DNA of 64,000 nucleotides from Bryum argenteum (GCA_037043015.1 CM073325.1:10271001-10335000), one strand, 5' to 3'. Counted from the stretch's first letter, positions 23,201-34,854 are shown. Made by a program: numbers and translations. Notes: generated by a model from the letters alone, not told the origin.

Positions 23201-24049
23201 TGGATTATTCGCCATGCTTTAACACATATTTCCTCGCCCTCCAGCGTTACAACCTTAGCATTCCCGCCGTACGCATCGTGAATGGCTCTATGAACCTCGA
23301 GGTTCTTCATGGATTTCATGTGGAACGACTGCAGGTGCATCTCGGTGCGTAATGCACGCACCATCCCTACTCCAAACTTCCTTGTACAAGAACGGTTGCA
23401 GCATCTTTGCGTATACACTCTGGACAGTGCCTCGTCAGATACAAACTTTCTCTGCCTGTCTCCAGTTCGAAAGGCTCGGGTTCTGTACGCATAGCGATAC
23501 CTGCGCTTGCCCGGATTCCTCACACCGTCATTAATTGCCTCGTCTAAGGCCGATCTTTTCCTGGCGTGGTCGTAGACACTCACCTCATTATCGGGAGTGC
23601 AATGAAACAATCTCCGCTTTGGCCAGGGCACGAGTGTATCTACAAGGTCAGCATGCCCGTTGTGTACTTCAAGGACAACAACTCCAACATTGTCCTTTCC
23701 CAGCATCCTCTGGCTATCTACACAAGCGTTTGGATCGACATTCACTATAATGACGTCCGCGAAGAGGGACCCGTCATTGTGTCTGGCGACAAGCGCCATT
23801 CCTGACCAACCGTCGATGCTGATTCCCTCACAGTCAGGAATGGGGTCGGCATCAACAGCGACATCGTTGATGTCAGCTTCGGAGTCGAGCTCATCGTAAT
23901 CTGTGGATCCCTGCACAACATGAAAATCAGTCCGCTTAGACTTTGTGACGTATTCCCTCATCAAGAATATGATAGCGGTCTCGTACCGAGTCAGTCGCGG
24001 ACGACTCAGTGGAGTCGTCGTCGAAGGACGAGACAGACGATCCAGACAT
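20290..24049 (-). CDS. DUF7869-type transposase-like protein
   Basis: Three exons: 24049-23987, 23910-22942 and 22164-20290, 968 aa, with no internal stop. The junctions TCG|GTACGA...GTGCAG|GGA and CAG|GTGAGA...TTCCAG|GTG are all phase 0. The start at 24049 gives an acidic Ser-rich leader (MSGSSVSSFDDDSTESS) before GSTDYDELDS. Exon 2 contains a CCNRSC motif in the cysteine-rich N-terminal part typical of these proteins. Exon 3 has IIHDKMDHSKTACP (about residues 440-455), HIQMDNSWKDNKNRYVF (about 564-580) and VGHTHDDIDASFGRW (about 602-616). The DNSWKDNKNRY and GHTHDDID blocks are the hallmark of DUF7869 proteins, which are multi-copy in plants and other eukaryotes. They look like DDE-type transposases, though that role is inferred. 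The gene sits between a subterminal repeat region (19.5-19.8 kb) and a palindrome cluster (24.3-26.0 kb), which supports a mobile-element origin. It appears intact and could be active or recently active. Confidence 0.82.
22258..22517. mobile_element. MULE-type MITE inside intron 2 of the DUF7869 gene
   Basis: 260-bp element. The terminal inverted repeats contain CACTAAATCCAATCCATGTT at 22264-22283 and, on the other strand, the same at 22511-22492, with outer bases GCCG at both ends. A 10-bp direct duplication, GTTGCCGACC, flanks it (22248-22257 and 22518-22527). Target duplications of 8-11 bp are typical of Mutator-like elements. It is non-coding and lies wholly within the intron, so it does not disrupt the reading frame. 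Confidence 0.88.
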
Positions 24050-24339
24050 GATGAACAATGAACACTGCCAAGATGGAACTCGGGTGCGAACGACAATGAT
24101 GAATACGTCCGCGGGTCACTTGTGCCACAAGTCGGGTGGATGATGCCTACAACACCATGTTGACAATTCGAGAGTTAAAAGAACTACCGCCATGCAGGAA
24201 TCAAAGACAGAGATGGAGTATTAATTACCCGCATCACCCATCAGAACATAGCATCGATACATATTACTATCTTCATAAATGTAAGAGAAATGTAACCCAT
24301 AGACAACTCGAACAACGAAATCCAACATTCATATGCTAA
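24050..24339. promoter_or_regulatory. 5' flank of the DUF7869 gene
   Basis: Between the start codon (24049) and the palindrome cluster. It presumably holds the promoter; no TATA box can be assigned with confidence. Confidence 0.35.
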
Positions 24340-25990
24340 GTCAAGATATTTCTGAACTGCAGCCCAGAAACACTTGCCGCCGGTTGATTTAGTATATGTG
24401 AAAGTCCGTCCAACCACATTCACAATCGACTCTCTCAAAATATTACTGAACGACCACCAAGAAACATATTGTGGGAAGGGTTTATCATCCCACGTCAGAA
24501 AGTCCGTCCAAATTTATCATCTGTATGCACCTTGAAGATGTTTCTGAACGGCCGCCCAAAAGTATTTTTCATCCGTTAAAATCAGCATATCTAAGTTAGG
24601 CAGTCCTACTTTATCATCAGTCGGCTGTGAGAAGAGACATCTGAACAGCCACCTAGAACCCAAACATATGCCATCGGCAACTTTGATACATATCTAAATA
24701 CAATCAAACAGCATCATCCATTCGCTAATTCATAATGTTTCTGAACTGTAGTCCAGAAATATTTGACATCGAACAAACATCTGTGAGGCAGATCCAGTTC
24801 ATGGTGCAGAGACTGAGTTAAAATATTTCTCAGCGGCAGCACAACAACACTTGCCATCGGCTGTAAAGCCATATGAAAAGCTGACCAACATCATTATCCA
24901 TCAGCTGTGACACAACGTTTCTGAACTGCCGCCCAGAAATATTTGGCACCAGTTCTGTCAATATATTATTTACACTCCGACCCATCTTCATTAATCAGCC
25001 GCTGTGACAACTTATTTTTGAACACACGCACAGAAACATGGCCTTCTGGAACTATCAAGATTATTCTAAACGGCCGACCTCAGAATCATCTGCCATCGGA
25101 TGTCCCAGATAATAAGTGACGGGCATTGTAGAAACAATTGCCAACCAATGACGAAGAAAAATTCTAAATAGCAAGAAACATAAGCGACCGGCTCATTCCA
25201 GGATGATCTAACTAATCGCCCAAATTCAATAATTATCCATAGGCTTCGACAATATATCTCTGATCTCAAGCCCATAAACGCCTGCCATCGGCTGATTCAG
25301 GATTGTAGAGTCCATTCACACACCTTCACAATCAATGAGCTCAAGATATTTCTGAACGATCGTCCAGAAACATATGCTGCGATGGATTATTCAACCGTGT
25401 CTGAATGACGTATCAACTTCATCATTTGATGGCTCTTTGAAGATGTTTCTAAACGGCCGCCCAAAAACATATGTCGTCCGCTAAAATCTGCATATTTCAG
25501 ATAGTCATTCCTACATTCTCATTGATAATCCGTGAGAAGAAAAATCTGGAAAGCTACCCAAAAAGCAATATACTTCATAACAACGGCCTATAAACGTATG
25601 TCCTCGGCTGGTTTGATACATATCTGATATTCCGTTGGACTACATCATCTATTCGCTAGTTCATGATGTTTCTGAACTGCAGTCCAGAAACATTTGTCGT
25701 TGACCATACATCACTGAGGCAGCTCCACCTTATGGTGCTGTATAGGCATATGAAACGTCGTCGATCTTCGTTATCCATCACCTGTGACAAAATGTTTCTG
25801 AACTGCCGCCCAGAAACATTTGGCTTCGGTGAAATCAACGAATTAATGAAACTCCGTTCCATCTTCATTATTCATGCACTGTGTCGAGTTATTTATGATC
25901 CGTCGTACAGAATCATGGTTCTTTCGAACTATGAAGATAATTCTAATCGGTCGCCCAGAAACATGGGCCCGCGACACTATCCGTGATATT
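24340..25990. repeat. Cluster of imperfect palindromes (consensus TTCTGAACGGCCGCCCAGAA)
   Basis: About 12 recognisable copies start near 24350, 24541, 24645, 24740, 24828, 24919, 25071, 25345, 25446, 25669, 25795 and 25933. Most keep TTTCTGAAC, a central (C/T)(G/T)(G/C)CG or CAG core and CCCAGAAA. Arms are partly complementary, so each copy can fold or bind a dimer. Spacers of 80-150 bp also share words ('catcggctgt', 'tcatcatc'), so this is a decayed tandem array. It lies directly upstream of the DUF7869 gene. Confidence 0.8.
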
Positions 25991-27181
25991 TCTCATCCGT
26001 GAGAAATTAGTACATGACATTCCTCAAACACTTATTTCTCATCGGCTAATATTATATACTACCCAGATTGTGTTTAAGAACCCACACTAAATTACATAAA
26101 TTAGGCGATACGATCGTGGCACTTCCAATTCATGACAACAATGCTCTTCAGTCCTGCCTTTTACTACATTCAATCATCTGAACTACTTTCTTCAAATTTA
26201 TCCAACAACATACCTCCGCGACACAACGGATTTGATAACTAAAATCATGAGCTTCAGTTACTAGCCTTGCTTACTTTAGTGACGCGCCTGAATAATTTGC
26301 TACTGTCTAATAGGAATCACGCTCAGTGCAGTCTCATGATGACATTGAATGCGAGCATACTATACATAGTGAATGATACGCAAGTTTGAGGAGTTCCTAC
26401 TGCAGTGTTTCACTAGTTCACTGTACAACTCATACTACAGTAGACAGTTCCTAATCATGTGAGGAATAGTACGAGCTTCAACAACGATCTTTCACTGGAA
26501 CCAAAGGAGTTTGCGATCGAGGAAGCATTGAATCGGAAATTTGTACCTCCGTGTATTCTTTGAGCGTGGTCGCCTTGTTAGCCCCGAATCGATCGACAAG
26601 CTCGGCGACAAATCCCTCCACCTCCCGTTCCCTCCAAATTCCGACCCTCACATCGACGTACCGAAGACACGACACAGTAACCAGTATCGAAGACTATCAA
26701 CTTCTACGCTATTCCAGCGATTGAACAACAATCTGTAATCGAAGTGTCGACCTTGATAGAGAACTAAAAACCCTACAAGAAACTGTCTCTTCCGCTGATC
26801 CCCAGTGCTGAGTGACGGAGCGGAGCGCCGTGAGTGAATTGATGTGCCATAACTGCCGCCTGCCATGCCTCGGAATGCTCGCTAGTGGAGTGCCACATCA
26901 CACAGTGTCCACAAATGAGAATCAACACATGAGAATCTGGTTTCTTCAAAATTATGGTTTCCTCAATATTGGGAAAATGCCTACAACTTACCCTCTTTCG
27001 TTGTGATTGTGTGATATCTTTGCATTTTTCTTATTTTCCAAGGAGTGTAGTTAAGGTCTACCGCGTACCTTAGACATGGTCATGTGTAATAAATAATAGT
27101 TTTGGTTTCCTCAATATTTGTCGCATTGCAAAGTTTATAGTTGAAAAACATGTTTCGTTCCATGATGTAACGCGTGGAAGT
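25991..27181. other. Spacer with a GC-richer patch at 26.47-26.87 kb
   Basis: Mostly AT-rich. 26470-26870 is less AT-rich and has short open frames on both strands (for example minus 26478-26675), but nothing I recognise. It could be a captured gene fragment or a 5' untranslated region. No complete gene is seen. Confidence 0.4.
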
Positions 27182-27325
27182 CCACTACTAGAAACGTACA
27201 CTGCGCACTACGTTTTTTGAACTACGTTCGAGTGTTTTGCTACGTTTTGGGCAACATTACAACGTCTGGAAAAATGGCATTGTAGTCTACCTAGCAAGCT
27301 ACGTTTTAGAATACAATACTACGAA
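27182..27325 (+). mobile_element. CACTA-like (EnSpm) transposon end, truncated
   Basis: The stretch starts CACTACTAGAAACG, close to the plant CACTA terminus CACTACAAGAAA. It is followed by repeated CTACGTTTT words in both orientations within about 130 bp, as in CACTA subterminal regions. It is cut off at about 27325 by the next element end. No second end was found in the window. Confidence 0.55.
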
Positions 27326-27510
27326 CCTCAATTCCGTTAAAATGGCACTATGCCGCTAAAATGGCACACCTCAACTTTTTGAACTGTAGTTCAAAAACCA
27401 TGTGATATAACAGAATTTGAAGGTGATATTATGGAAAATGAGTGAAAATGTACATATAGGAGTGATATTACCAAAAATATCGTGATATTACAGAATACAC
27501 CATTCCATGT
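27326..27510. repeat. Second copy of the transposon-end motif with inverted GTGATATTAC words
   Basis: CCTCAATTCCGTTAAAATGG followed by CACTATGCCGCTAAAATGGCAC, then several GTGATATTA(C/T) words up to about 27490 and CACCATTCCATGTG at its end. The same components occur at 19.49-19.76 kb, with the TAATATCAC words in the opposite orientation. Confidence 0.65.
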
Positions 27511-28785
27511 GAGCACTTATGTAACGTTTCTTTGGGAACAATCGTTCCCGGTTTCATGAATTCATTTTCAAGCACGGTTTAACCAGAAGTCACCGCCACA
27601 GTCACCCTTATTTTTTCACAGGATCGATTAGAATATAGAAGTGAATAAAAGAAGTTATTCAATTATTACCATGGCAAATTAGCATTTCTAAATGTCATCA
27701 TGTCGTTTCATTATTCGAAACCCATGCAATGAGAGGAGTCTCTATGTATGCTGGTACCACCCACTGCTTTTTAAAATATGGACTCCGAGGTGGTACCTTT
27801 GAAAGTGGAAGGAGTTTATGATTCTATGATTTTCAATTTGGCTTGATAATAGCATACTATTTCATCATATATACATTGTTCAATGCATACTATTTCATCT
27901 GTGAATGGCATCATAATCAAATTTCCTTACAATTTCAGATGAATTTTGGTCTTTGACATATTAAATAAGAGTAGAATTCAAAATTTATCAAGCAATTTAT
28001 CATTTTCAACATATTATTTCACATATTATTTTTATTTGGAAGGATATTGCATTAGCAATTACAATAACATTGTTGCCTTGATTGCCTTGTATGTAGTTTG
28101 GATTAACTAATTTTATATATATTTTTAATTTGATCATATTACAAAAAGGATTGCAAATTTGGATTTTGTATAACAATTCGATAATAATGTTGAGAAATTG
28201 TAGAACGCGCTCAACCTCAGTAATCACATCTACCATGGATCAATGCATTCGACTTGATAAAGATTCAAAAGAAAATTGTTCAAGACTGATTCAATGTGAG
28301 TAGTATGATTTTCAAAGTTGATACAAAAAAATTTCAAAGTAATGTACAAAGTTGATAAAAATAAATTCATGCATTGTTTGGAGATATAGTTTTGTTTGTG
28401 CAAAGGGAGACTTGATGATTGTTATTTGACTTATTTCAAACATTTGTCCTGTATTTTTTTCCATGTAGTGTACTAAGTTGACTATGCCCATGCAAAGTTT
28501 TAGAGACTCATTACGCTTTTAGAACCTTCATGCAAATAAATTTATAGGAGAAGGTCTAAAATCAACAATATGGTAAATCTTTCATTCGTAAAATTTGAAT
28601 ATGTTTTCCTATGTTTTTGTTTCTTGACCTTCTTCTAGAAAATAGTTTGCATGAAGTTCATAAAATTAAAACAAGTAATAAGTCTCCAAAATTCTACTCG
28701 AGGGTACCCAACTTGATTATGCATATTGATTATGCATATGGGAAAAAACTTTTTTTTCACAACATATTGGTTATTTTGTCACTTG
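27511..28785. other. AT-rich stretch without a recognisable gene
   Basis: Low-complexity AT-rich sequence. I see no splice-framed coding exon, repeat array or transposon end. Confidence 0.55.
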
Positions 28786-28955
28786 AACCAATTTTGTTAA
28801 AATGGCGTTATTCCGCTAATATGGCGCTTTTTGGGGTGCTTACAATGAAAAAAATGATGTCGGTTTTTGTCGAGTTTTGACATGATAGGGCAAATATTTC
28901 TCAACGGCCGTTCAAGAACAACAATGTTTTTGAACGGCCGTTTAGAAATATTTGC
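28786..28955 (+). repeat. Diverged transposon-end motif with two internal palindromes
   Basis: 28786-28838 reads AACCAATTTTGTTAAAATGG, then CGTTATTCCGCTAATATGGCGC and TTTTTGGGGTG. It matches the reverse complement of 54333-54386 over about 54 bp with few differences. Just inside, 28898-28950 holds two copies of the palindrome family (cores CAACGGCCGTTC and GAACGGCCGTTT), arranged as arms of a larger inverted repeat flanked by GGGCAAATATTTCT and AGAAATATTTGCCC. Confidence 0.7.
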
Positions 28956-30765
28956 CCTTATACTATGTCCAAAAGTCAAAAACCAAAAAAATGCTACTCA
29001 TTTCTATTTGCCTCGCTCTCTTCGTACTTCCAGAATCTCCGGCTCCACTTGCTCCTCGAATAATGGATGTGAACGGCTCCACTTGCTCCTCGAATAATGG
29101 ATGTGAACAGTAGATCTGAAACCGCCCCAGCCCAGCCAAGCCAGCCCAGCCCTGGGTGTGCGTGTTGCCGCGGAACGAAGGAATCTCTGACGGCCACGTT
29201 GAGCTTCCTCCTTCAAGCACCTGCTCCTCTCTATCTGTCTCGCAATGAACGGCTTTCGCAGGGAAATAACTCACTTCCAAACGGGGGTGTCGCGCTTCCA
29301 TTCATTCTTGTGCAAGTGCGGTGCTAATCCCTACCTTGACGAACTCATTTGGTTCTCGCCTTTGTATTGTTTTATCTTTCTGAAAAGCCACAACACTGGC
29401 CTCTAAAGTTGTCAGATGAAACCTGCTGCCTGTTAATGTACGAAGTGATCAGGATTATTCTCTTGCCATGTTTTAGCATTGCTCGCTGGTTCCCAATTTC
29501 TTCGTAGACCTTTGGCTATCGAAATGTAATTGTTCAAGTTCCTCATCGTGTCGATTCAATCGCTGGTTGAAACTCACGTGCAAGTCGCCGGCATCCGCAC
29601 TTGGGGCAAAGCACCCACCCACCCCCGCAAGACATGGTGTCCGAGCAAAAACCGAACGCAAACTCTGTTCCGATCAACCACAATTATATTAGAACTTTCA
29701 CAAACAAAACCTCTCCGAAATCTGTCTCGAAGATCGCATCAAGTCTACTGGAATGACATCTTCAACTTGGTTATATACAGTGCGTTTCCGCGGGAGTTTT
29801 TACGTAATTTTCCGAGCGCTCTTTGAAATCTTTGGAGGATTGACACTTCTCGAGTCTTCTTAAGCCCAAAGATTTCGTACACGCGGGCCCATCAGCTATC
29901 GCAGAAGGTGTGTCTTTGGTTTTATTTGTGAGTCGTTGAACGTTCATATCTCTCACCAATCTGTTTTCAGCCAATCTCTCAGCCACCTTGAGTTGTAAAC
30001 TTCAGGATGTCGTCTACGATTTCATCCGTAGAACAATTGCATTTGAGTTCTACACTAGTTTCTATGCCGTTGTCTTTGGATGGATCGTGTATGAACAATC
30101 GAGGTTGCCAGGTTGCCGCTGAAGAGAGCTGATCTTTTGTGGTGCAGGAAAGGTCGTGTTTTCACAACAAATGCGGAAAACTTCTAGCAGCGAGTCCCTC
30201 CAAAAACTGCATGTACACAATTACATAGTCACCAACAAGTGGGGGATCTGGATAACGTACGTTTCCTCTCAAACCACGATTACGGTCTTTTTCTGCTAGG
30301 TGTGGGATGTGTTGCATGGACGGGAGCCGTTCAGAATCACAAGTTGAAACCTCTGTCCTAGAGCACCAACAGTAAAAGGTGAACTAACGTTGTTGTCGTG
30401 CTTGAATTCCAGTGATCCCAGAATTCCACAAGGAAATAAGCGCCTGTACTGTGGTAAGTCCATCCCTTGTTTTCAGCCAATCTCTCAGCCACCTTGAGTT
30501 GTAAACTGTTCATGTCATGAATGATGCTGTAGGTGACGAATTGCCTCATTGACCATCTGAAATCAAGTTGTGGTCTTACGACACGAAGTACCGGCTTTGA
30601 GGTGATCGATATGAACGAACCGTTTCTCCTCCGTACACAATCGATCGACCGGTTTGAAGCCATAATGTCTACTTTGTGAGGTTTCTGAATTCATTCTTGC
30701 AGGGCTCAGGATCGTGCAAATCTGAAGGGCGGATTCTCTGCGTTGGTGGCGCCCGGCTAGTCACG
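28956..30765. other. Region upstream of the eRF1 copy, with small duplications
   Basis: 29041-29108 is a perfect 34-bp tandem duplication (GGCTCCACTTGCTCCTCGAA...). A roughly 36-bp word, 'cagccaatctctcagccacc' and flanks, occurs at about 29968 and again at about 30475. It may contain the captured 5' region of eRF1. No confident gene. Confidence 0.45.
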
Positions 30766-33135
30766 ATGTCGGACGGCGGCGGGGAGACCGATAAGAACAT
30801 TGAGATATGGAAAATCAAGAAGCTCATCAAGGCGCTCGAGTCCGCTCCGCGCAACGGCACGTCCATGATTTTTCTCATCATGCCTCCTGTATATGTTTTC
30901 TCTTTTGGAGGTTTGGCTAGGTGGCGACCGATTTTGGCGCTCATGATCTAATCGCATGGTCACAAGTAGGGTTTCGAATTCGTGTCGTATCTCCCAGTTC
31001 TAAGCGCGATGCTAGAAGTCGTTGAAGTATTAGGGTTGTGTCGTTGTCGTCTCGACGTGATTTGTTCATTCGAAATCGTGAGGTCCTCACACGCGTGTAT
31101 CATCTCGACGTGATTTGTTCATTCGAAATCACTGAGGTCCTGTCACGTGTAGCTAAAGTTAAATTGGACACATGCGAAGCTCAAGTACTGATCGCAAATT
31201 CTCTGTGTTTAATGTGCAATTTTCGAGTTTTTTTTTTGACAACGACAGATGCGTATAATGAAATGAGTAGGAGAAACTACGTTATCGAGGTCTTGCATGA
31301 GAGCGCAATCAGCGTGAAAGGAGAGGATTAAGCTGTTTTTCTTTGTTCTCATCTTCTTGGATGGAGGAGTGTTTAATTTGAGAGGACTGTTGCTTCTGCA
31401 TTTGGAGTGCTGGGACTTGGAGATACGTAGAGATATATGGAGATATAGGAAGTCGGTAAATCGACTCTTGATCAAGCAACAGAAAACATGGTTCTTGAAT
31501 GTCAATAAAATTGATGCCCGGTCCTCTTCGTGAACTGGGTAAGGTAATCTCAAAAGTCTCAATGAGGAACCGCTTGAGGTCCCGAGAATCTACTCCTACA
31601 AATTTCCTTGCTTCGAAGTTTTCACTAAATCAGTGGATCCAATACTAGGAAGCCTTCCTTTCGGACTTCGGGACGCCACCGAGGGTCTCTGCTCTCAACG
31701 CAATACCTAGATCACTACTTGCTTTGCCAAAGACCTATCATTTGTAGAGTGATGACAGCCTTGTGGATCGTAATTCGAGGAGTTTTAAGAGGGAGCTGCA
31801 AAAATTCGCTTATGGATTGTTTTGCATCCGAGTTTTTAGCAAAACAAAATGCGCTGTTAGTATGTTGTCCTTTCAATTATATACATGTGACTATTAGTGT
31901 ATCAATCGGATAGTCGTATGCCGCGCAGGATCAAGTTTCTCGTGTGACGAAGATGCTTGGAGACGAGTTCGAAATGACCTCCAATATTAAGAACAGGGTG
32001 AATAGGCAATCCGTTTTGGGAGCCATAACATCCGCGCAACAAAGGTCAAGTCGCACAACAAAGTGCCGCCAACGGACTCGTGTTGTACACGGGCACAATT
32101 GTCACGGATGATGGCAAGGAGAAGAAGGTGCGGTTCGTCGTTTGTGTTACGCTCTTCGTTGCGAAGTCGTGAAATCGTGAGAGTCGCATCGACTTGTAGT
32201 GTGATTTTTCTTCCGAGGTGACGATCGATTTTGAGCCCTTTAAGCCTATCAATGCTTCACCGTATCTTTGTGACAACAAGTTCCATATCAAGCATTGAAT
32301 GAGCTTTTAGAGTCCGATGACAAGTTTGGGTTCATCATTATGGATGGTAATGGGACTGCTCGGGACGCTTAGTGGGAACACGCGTGAAGTGTTGCACAAG
32401 TTTACGGTGGATTTGCCAAGAAGCACGATCGTGGAGGGCGATCCGCCGCATTTCGCCTTTGCGAATGGAGAAGCGACGAGATTACGTGAGGAAAACAAAG
32501 AGAGCCGCCACCCAATTTTACATCAACCCAACGACAAGTCACCAATGTGTCGTATGATAGTTCAAAAATAGGTCGTTGTGGTCGTTCTCCGCTTATGTGT
32601 TTTCAAACAAAGCGGGGAGAATGTTAGGATTTGGCTCACATGGGCATGTGAGGTGGCCTGTCAGCGATTTGCTTTTTAACTTCAAATATTTGGATGGGAT
32701 GACCATGGAGTATGTGGAGGGAATGCGTATAAGTATCCTGACAGGTAGAGGTGTGCAATACAGTTTGATCATTGCTGGTTCAAATTGATTTCAAGACGGA
32801 GCCGAGTCGGTCGACATGTTTGACCCTCGGTTGCAAGCGAAGGTATTGAACGTGGTGGATGTATCGTGACGGTGGTGATAATGGGTTCAACCAAGCCATC
32901 GAAATCGTCAATGAGATTCTTGCAAATGTGAAGTTCATTCGGGAGAAAAGGTTGATCGGGAAGTACATCGATGAGAGTAGCCAAGATATCGAGAAAGTCA
33001 AGGCTCGGAAATGGGTGCCGTGGAGACTTTGTTCGTGTGGGAGAGCCTGGAAACAAACCGATACCTGTTGAAGAATGTTGTCACTGGGGAACTTGTAATC
33101 AAGCATTTGAGTAAAGAACACGAGGCCGACCAATC
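30766..33135 (+). pseudogene. Decayed copy of eukaryotic release factor 1 (eRF1)
   Basis: ATG at 30766 opens a clear eRF1 N terminus ([22 protein letters not shown]) ending near 30890. After an intron-like gap of about 1 kb, eRF1 blocks continue in shifting frames: [15 protein letters not shown] and [17 protein letters not shown] (31932-32045), FGFII and GNTREVLHKFTVDLP (about 32325-32420), GFNQAIEI...[16 protein letters not shown] (about 32880-32980), and ETLFVWESL...YLLKNV...GELVIKHL (about 33015-33110). Family knowledge: eRF1 recognises all three stop codons in the ribosomal A site. Here many frameshifts, internal stops and an unrelated stretch at about 32570-32760 prevent a functional product. 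The retained intron-like gap suggests a DNA-level copy rather than a processed pseudogene. A roughly 55-bp tandem duplication lies in the gap at about 31050-31150. Confidence 0.85.
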
Positions 33136-33616
33136 TAAGTAAGAAACTGTGCAGCTTCTAGTACGACGATTGTCTTGAGGGATGGCTAGTGAATGCTCTG
33201 ATACATATTGCTTTGATTCATATGGTATCGTCGTAGGAACTTTTACTTCAACTTGTAATTCAGGGCTTTGAGAGATATATAATGCAGATCTTGGTATTTA
33301 GTATCTGTATGTAGGGCTTCCGTAACTAAAGTCTTATCTTGGATTAGTGCTGAGTGGCTTTGTGACATATCCTCACATCGTCACAAGATGCCTTGATATC
33401 CAGGATTTGACTTTAGTCATGGATTTTACGCAATTCATAAAGAGTCTACTTTATGCTGAGTTGTTCGGTGACTTTACTCACCGTACAACAAGATGCTCTA
33501 AGGTGTTCTCTTTCTTTGTTGCTAAATGGTATTTGATACAGAGTTTGGTATAGTTTGTTTTTTTAAATATACAAGAGATACCTATAAAAATCTAATCTTT
33601 GGCTTCTTGTCTACAG
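33136..33616. other. Spacer upstream of the zinc-finger exon
   Basis: AT-rich with short frames; an upstream exon of the zinc-finger gene may be here but I cannot identify it. Confidence 0.4.
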
Positions 33617-34854
33617 GAAAGCCAAAAAACATAGGTCAAAGGCTGAAAAGCGAGCTGGTAAACAAAGGAAGCTTTCAGGGATTGATGACCCTTTTAAACA
33701 CAAGTGCCAGATTTGTGATTGCTTGGTGCCTAATACTGAGAGTAATATCAGTGTTCATTACACAAGTAAAGCTCACGTTCGGTTAGAGAAGTTGTACCTT
33801 TATGCCTCATTTTTTGAAAAGCATGGACTTGTCCTCGATTCTAGTGGAAAAAAATACACATGCAATGAGTGTGGGAGGACCGGGATTCCAGCAGATGCCA
33901 AAAAATTAAAGGAACATTTATGTAATGTGCATTTCCTGAGTTCAAAGAACAAGTACACAGATACTTTGATAACTTCAGGGGCATGGTACTCTGGGAAGGA
34001 AAACCTTGTGGTTGCTTCTAGAGTTCACAAGGTGAGACCAAAAGTGTATTGGACTAAAGAGTTTAATTTGGACAAGGAGCTTGGAGATTTCGAGGAGATT
34101 GCGGCTCCAACTTTGTGCGTTGAAACTGGAGCTTGTGGATTTCATTTTCTACTTGTGAATGGTAGATTTACCTCCAGTGCTCTAATGATGATGACCGAGC
34201 TGGGTACATTTTTGGAGGCTAAGGGATGTTCGACAAAACGTGGTGAAATGAAAAGGGTGGATTTTGATGCAAGAATTGTAACTTTTGGTTATCGATATGC
34301 TTATGGAGAGATTGGAAGGTAAGTATCAAAACCCTTGTAGTTTTGAATGCATATTTATTTGTATAAATGTTATTTTTTATGAAAATCTTACTATTACAAT
34401 TTATTATAAATTGAACTAATATTTGTGTGTGATTTTTACAGGTTTCGACATAATGTCGAAGGGTGCTACTATCGTCGCGCATCGCTTGGCAAGCCCGATT
34501 TGTAATCATTTGAAGATTCAATTTCCAAATATTTTTGAACATTTGGAAAATGTATTGAAGGAAGAAGGTATTATCACAGATGATAACATTCGTCTTGGTA
34601 ATACACCATTCACAACGATGAGTATTACCAAGAATTACCATTGTAACATCCATACGTATACGTATGATGTATCGTATGGGTTTTTCGCTTGGTTTGGTCA
34701 AAATGGTAAGTATGCAATTTTTTATTTTTTATTTTGTAAAAATAGAATTTTCTATAGACTTTTAAGTATTGGTTTTGATATATTTATTAAATGAATTGTG
34801 TTTTTTTACAGGGACAAAAGATGAGTATGGGAATGAGGTGAAGTTTTACTTCCT
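33617..34854 (+). CDS. C2H2 zinc-finger protein followed by possible 2OG-dioxygenase-like segment, partial
   Basis: The exon 33617-34318 (acceptor CTACAG|G, donor GGAAG|GTAAGT) encodes a basic start, then CQICDCLV...HYTSKAH and CNECGRTG...HLCNVH, two C2H2-type fingers, then a stretch without a known motif. A second exon, 34442-34705 (TTACAG|GTTTCG, AAATG|GTAAG), and a third, 34812-34854, give LGNTPFTTMSITKNYHCNIH then YDVSYGFFAWFGQNGT. The H-x2-4-H/D...G-F-x-x-W pattern recalls double-stranded beta-helix Fe(II)/2-oxoglutarate oxygenases of the TET/JBP type, known in transposon-rich eukaryotic genomes; that assignment is tentative. The junction between exons 1 and 2 is out of phase (needs one base less), and no C-terminal exon follows. 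So this is a partial or decayed gene, or my first junction is wrong. Confidence 0.45.

Noticed and set aside
24300..26000. Array of tRNA or snoRNA genes suggested by regular palindromes
   Set aside because: No pol III A/B boxes, no cloverleaf and no C/D or H/ACA boxes; the dyads are simple 20-bp palindromes.
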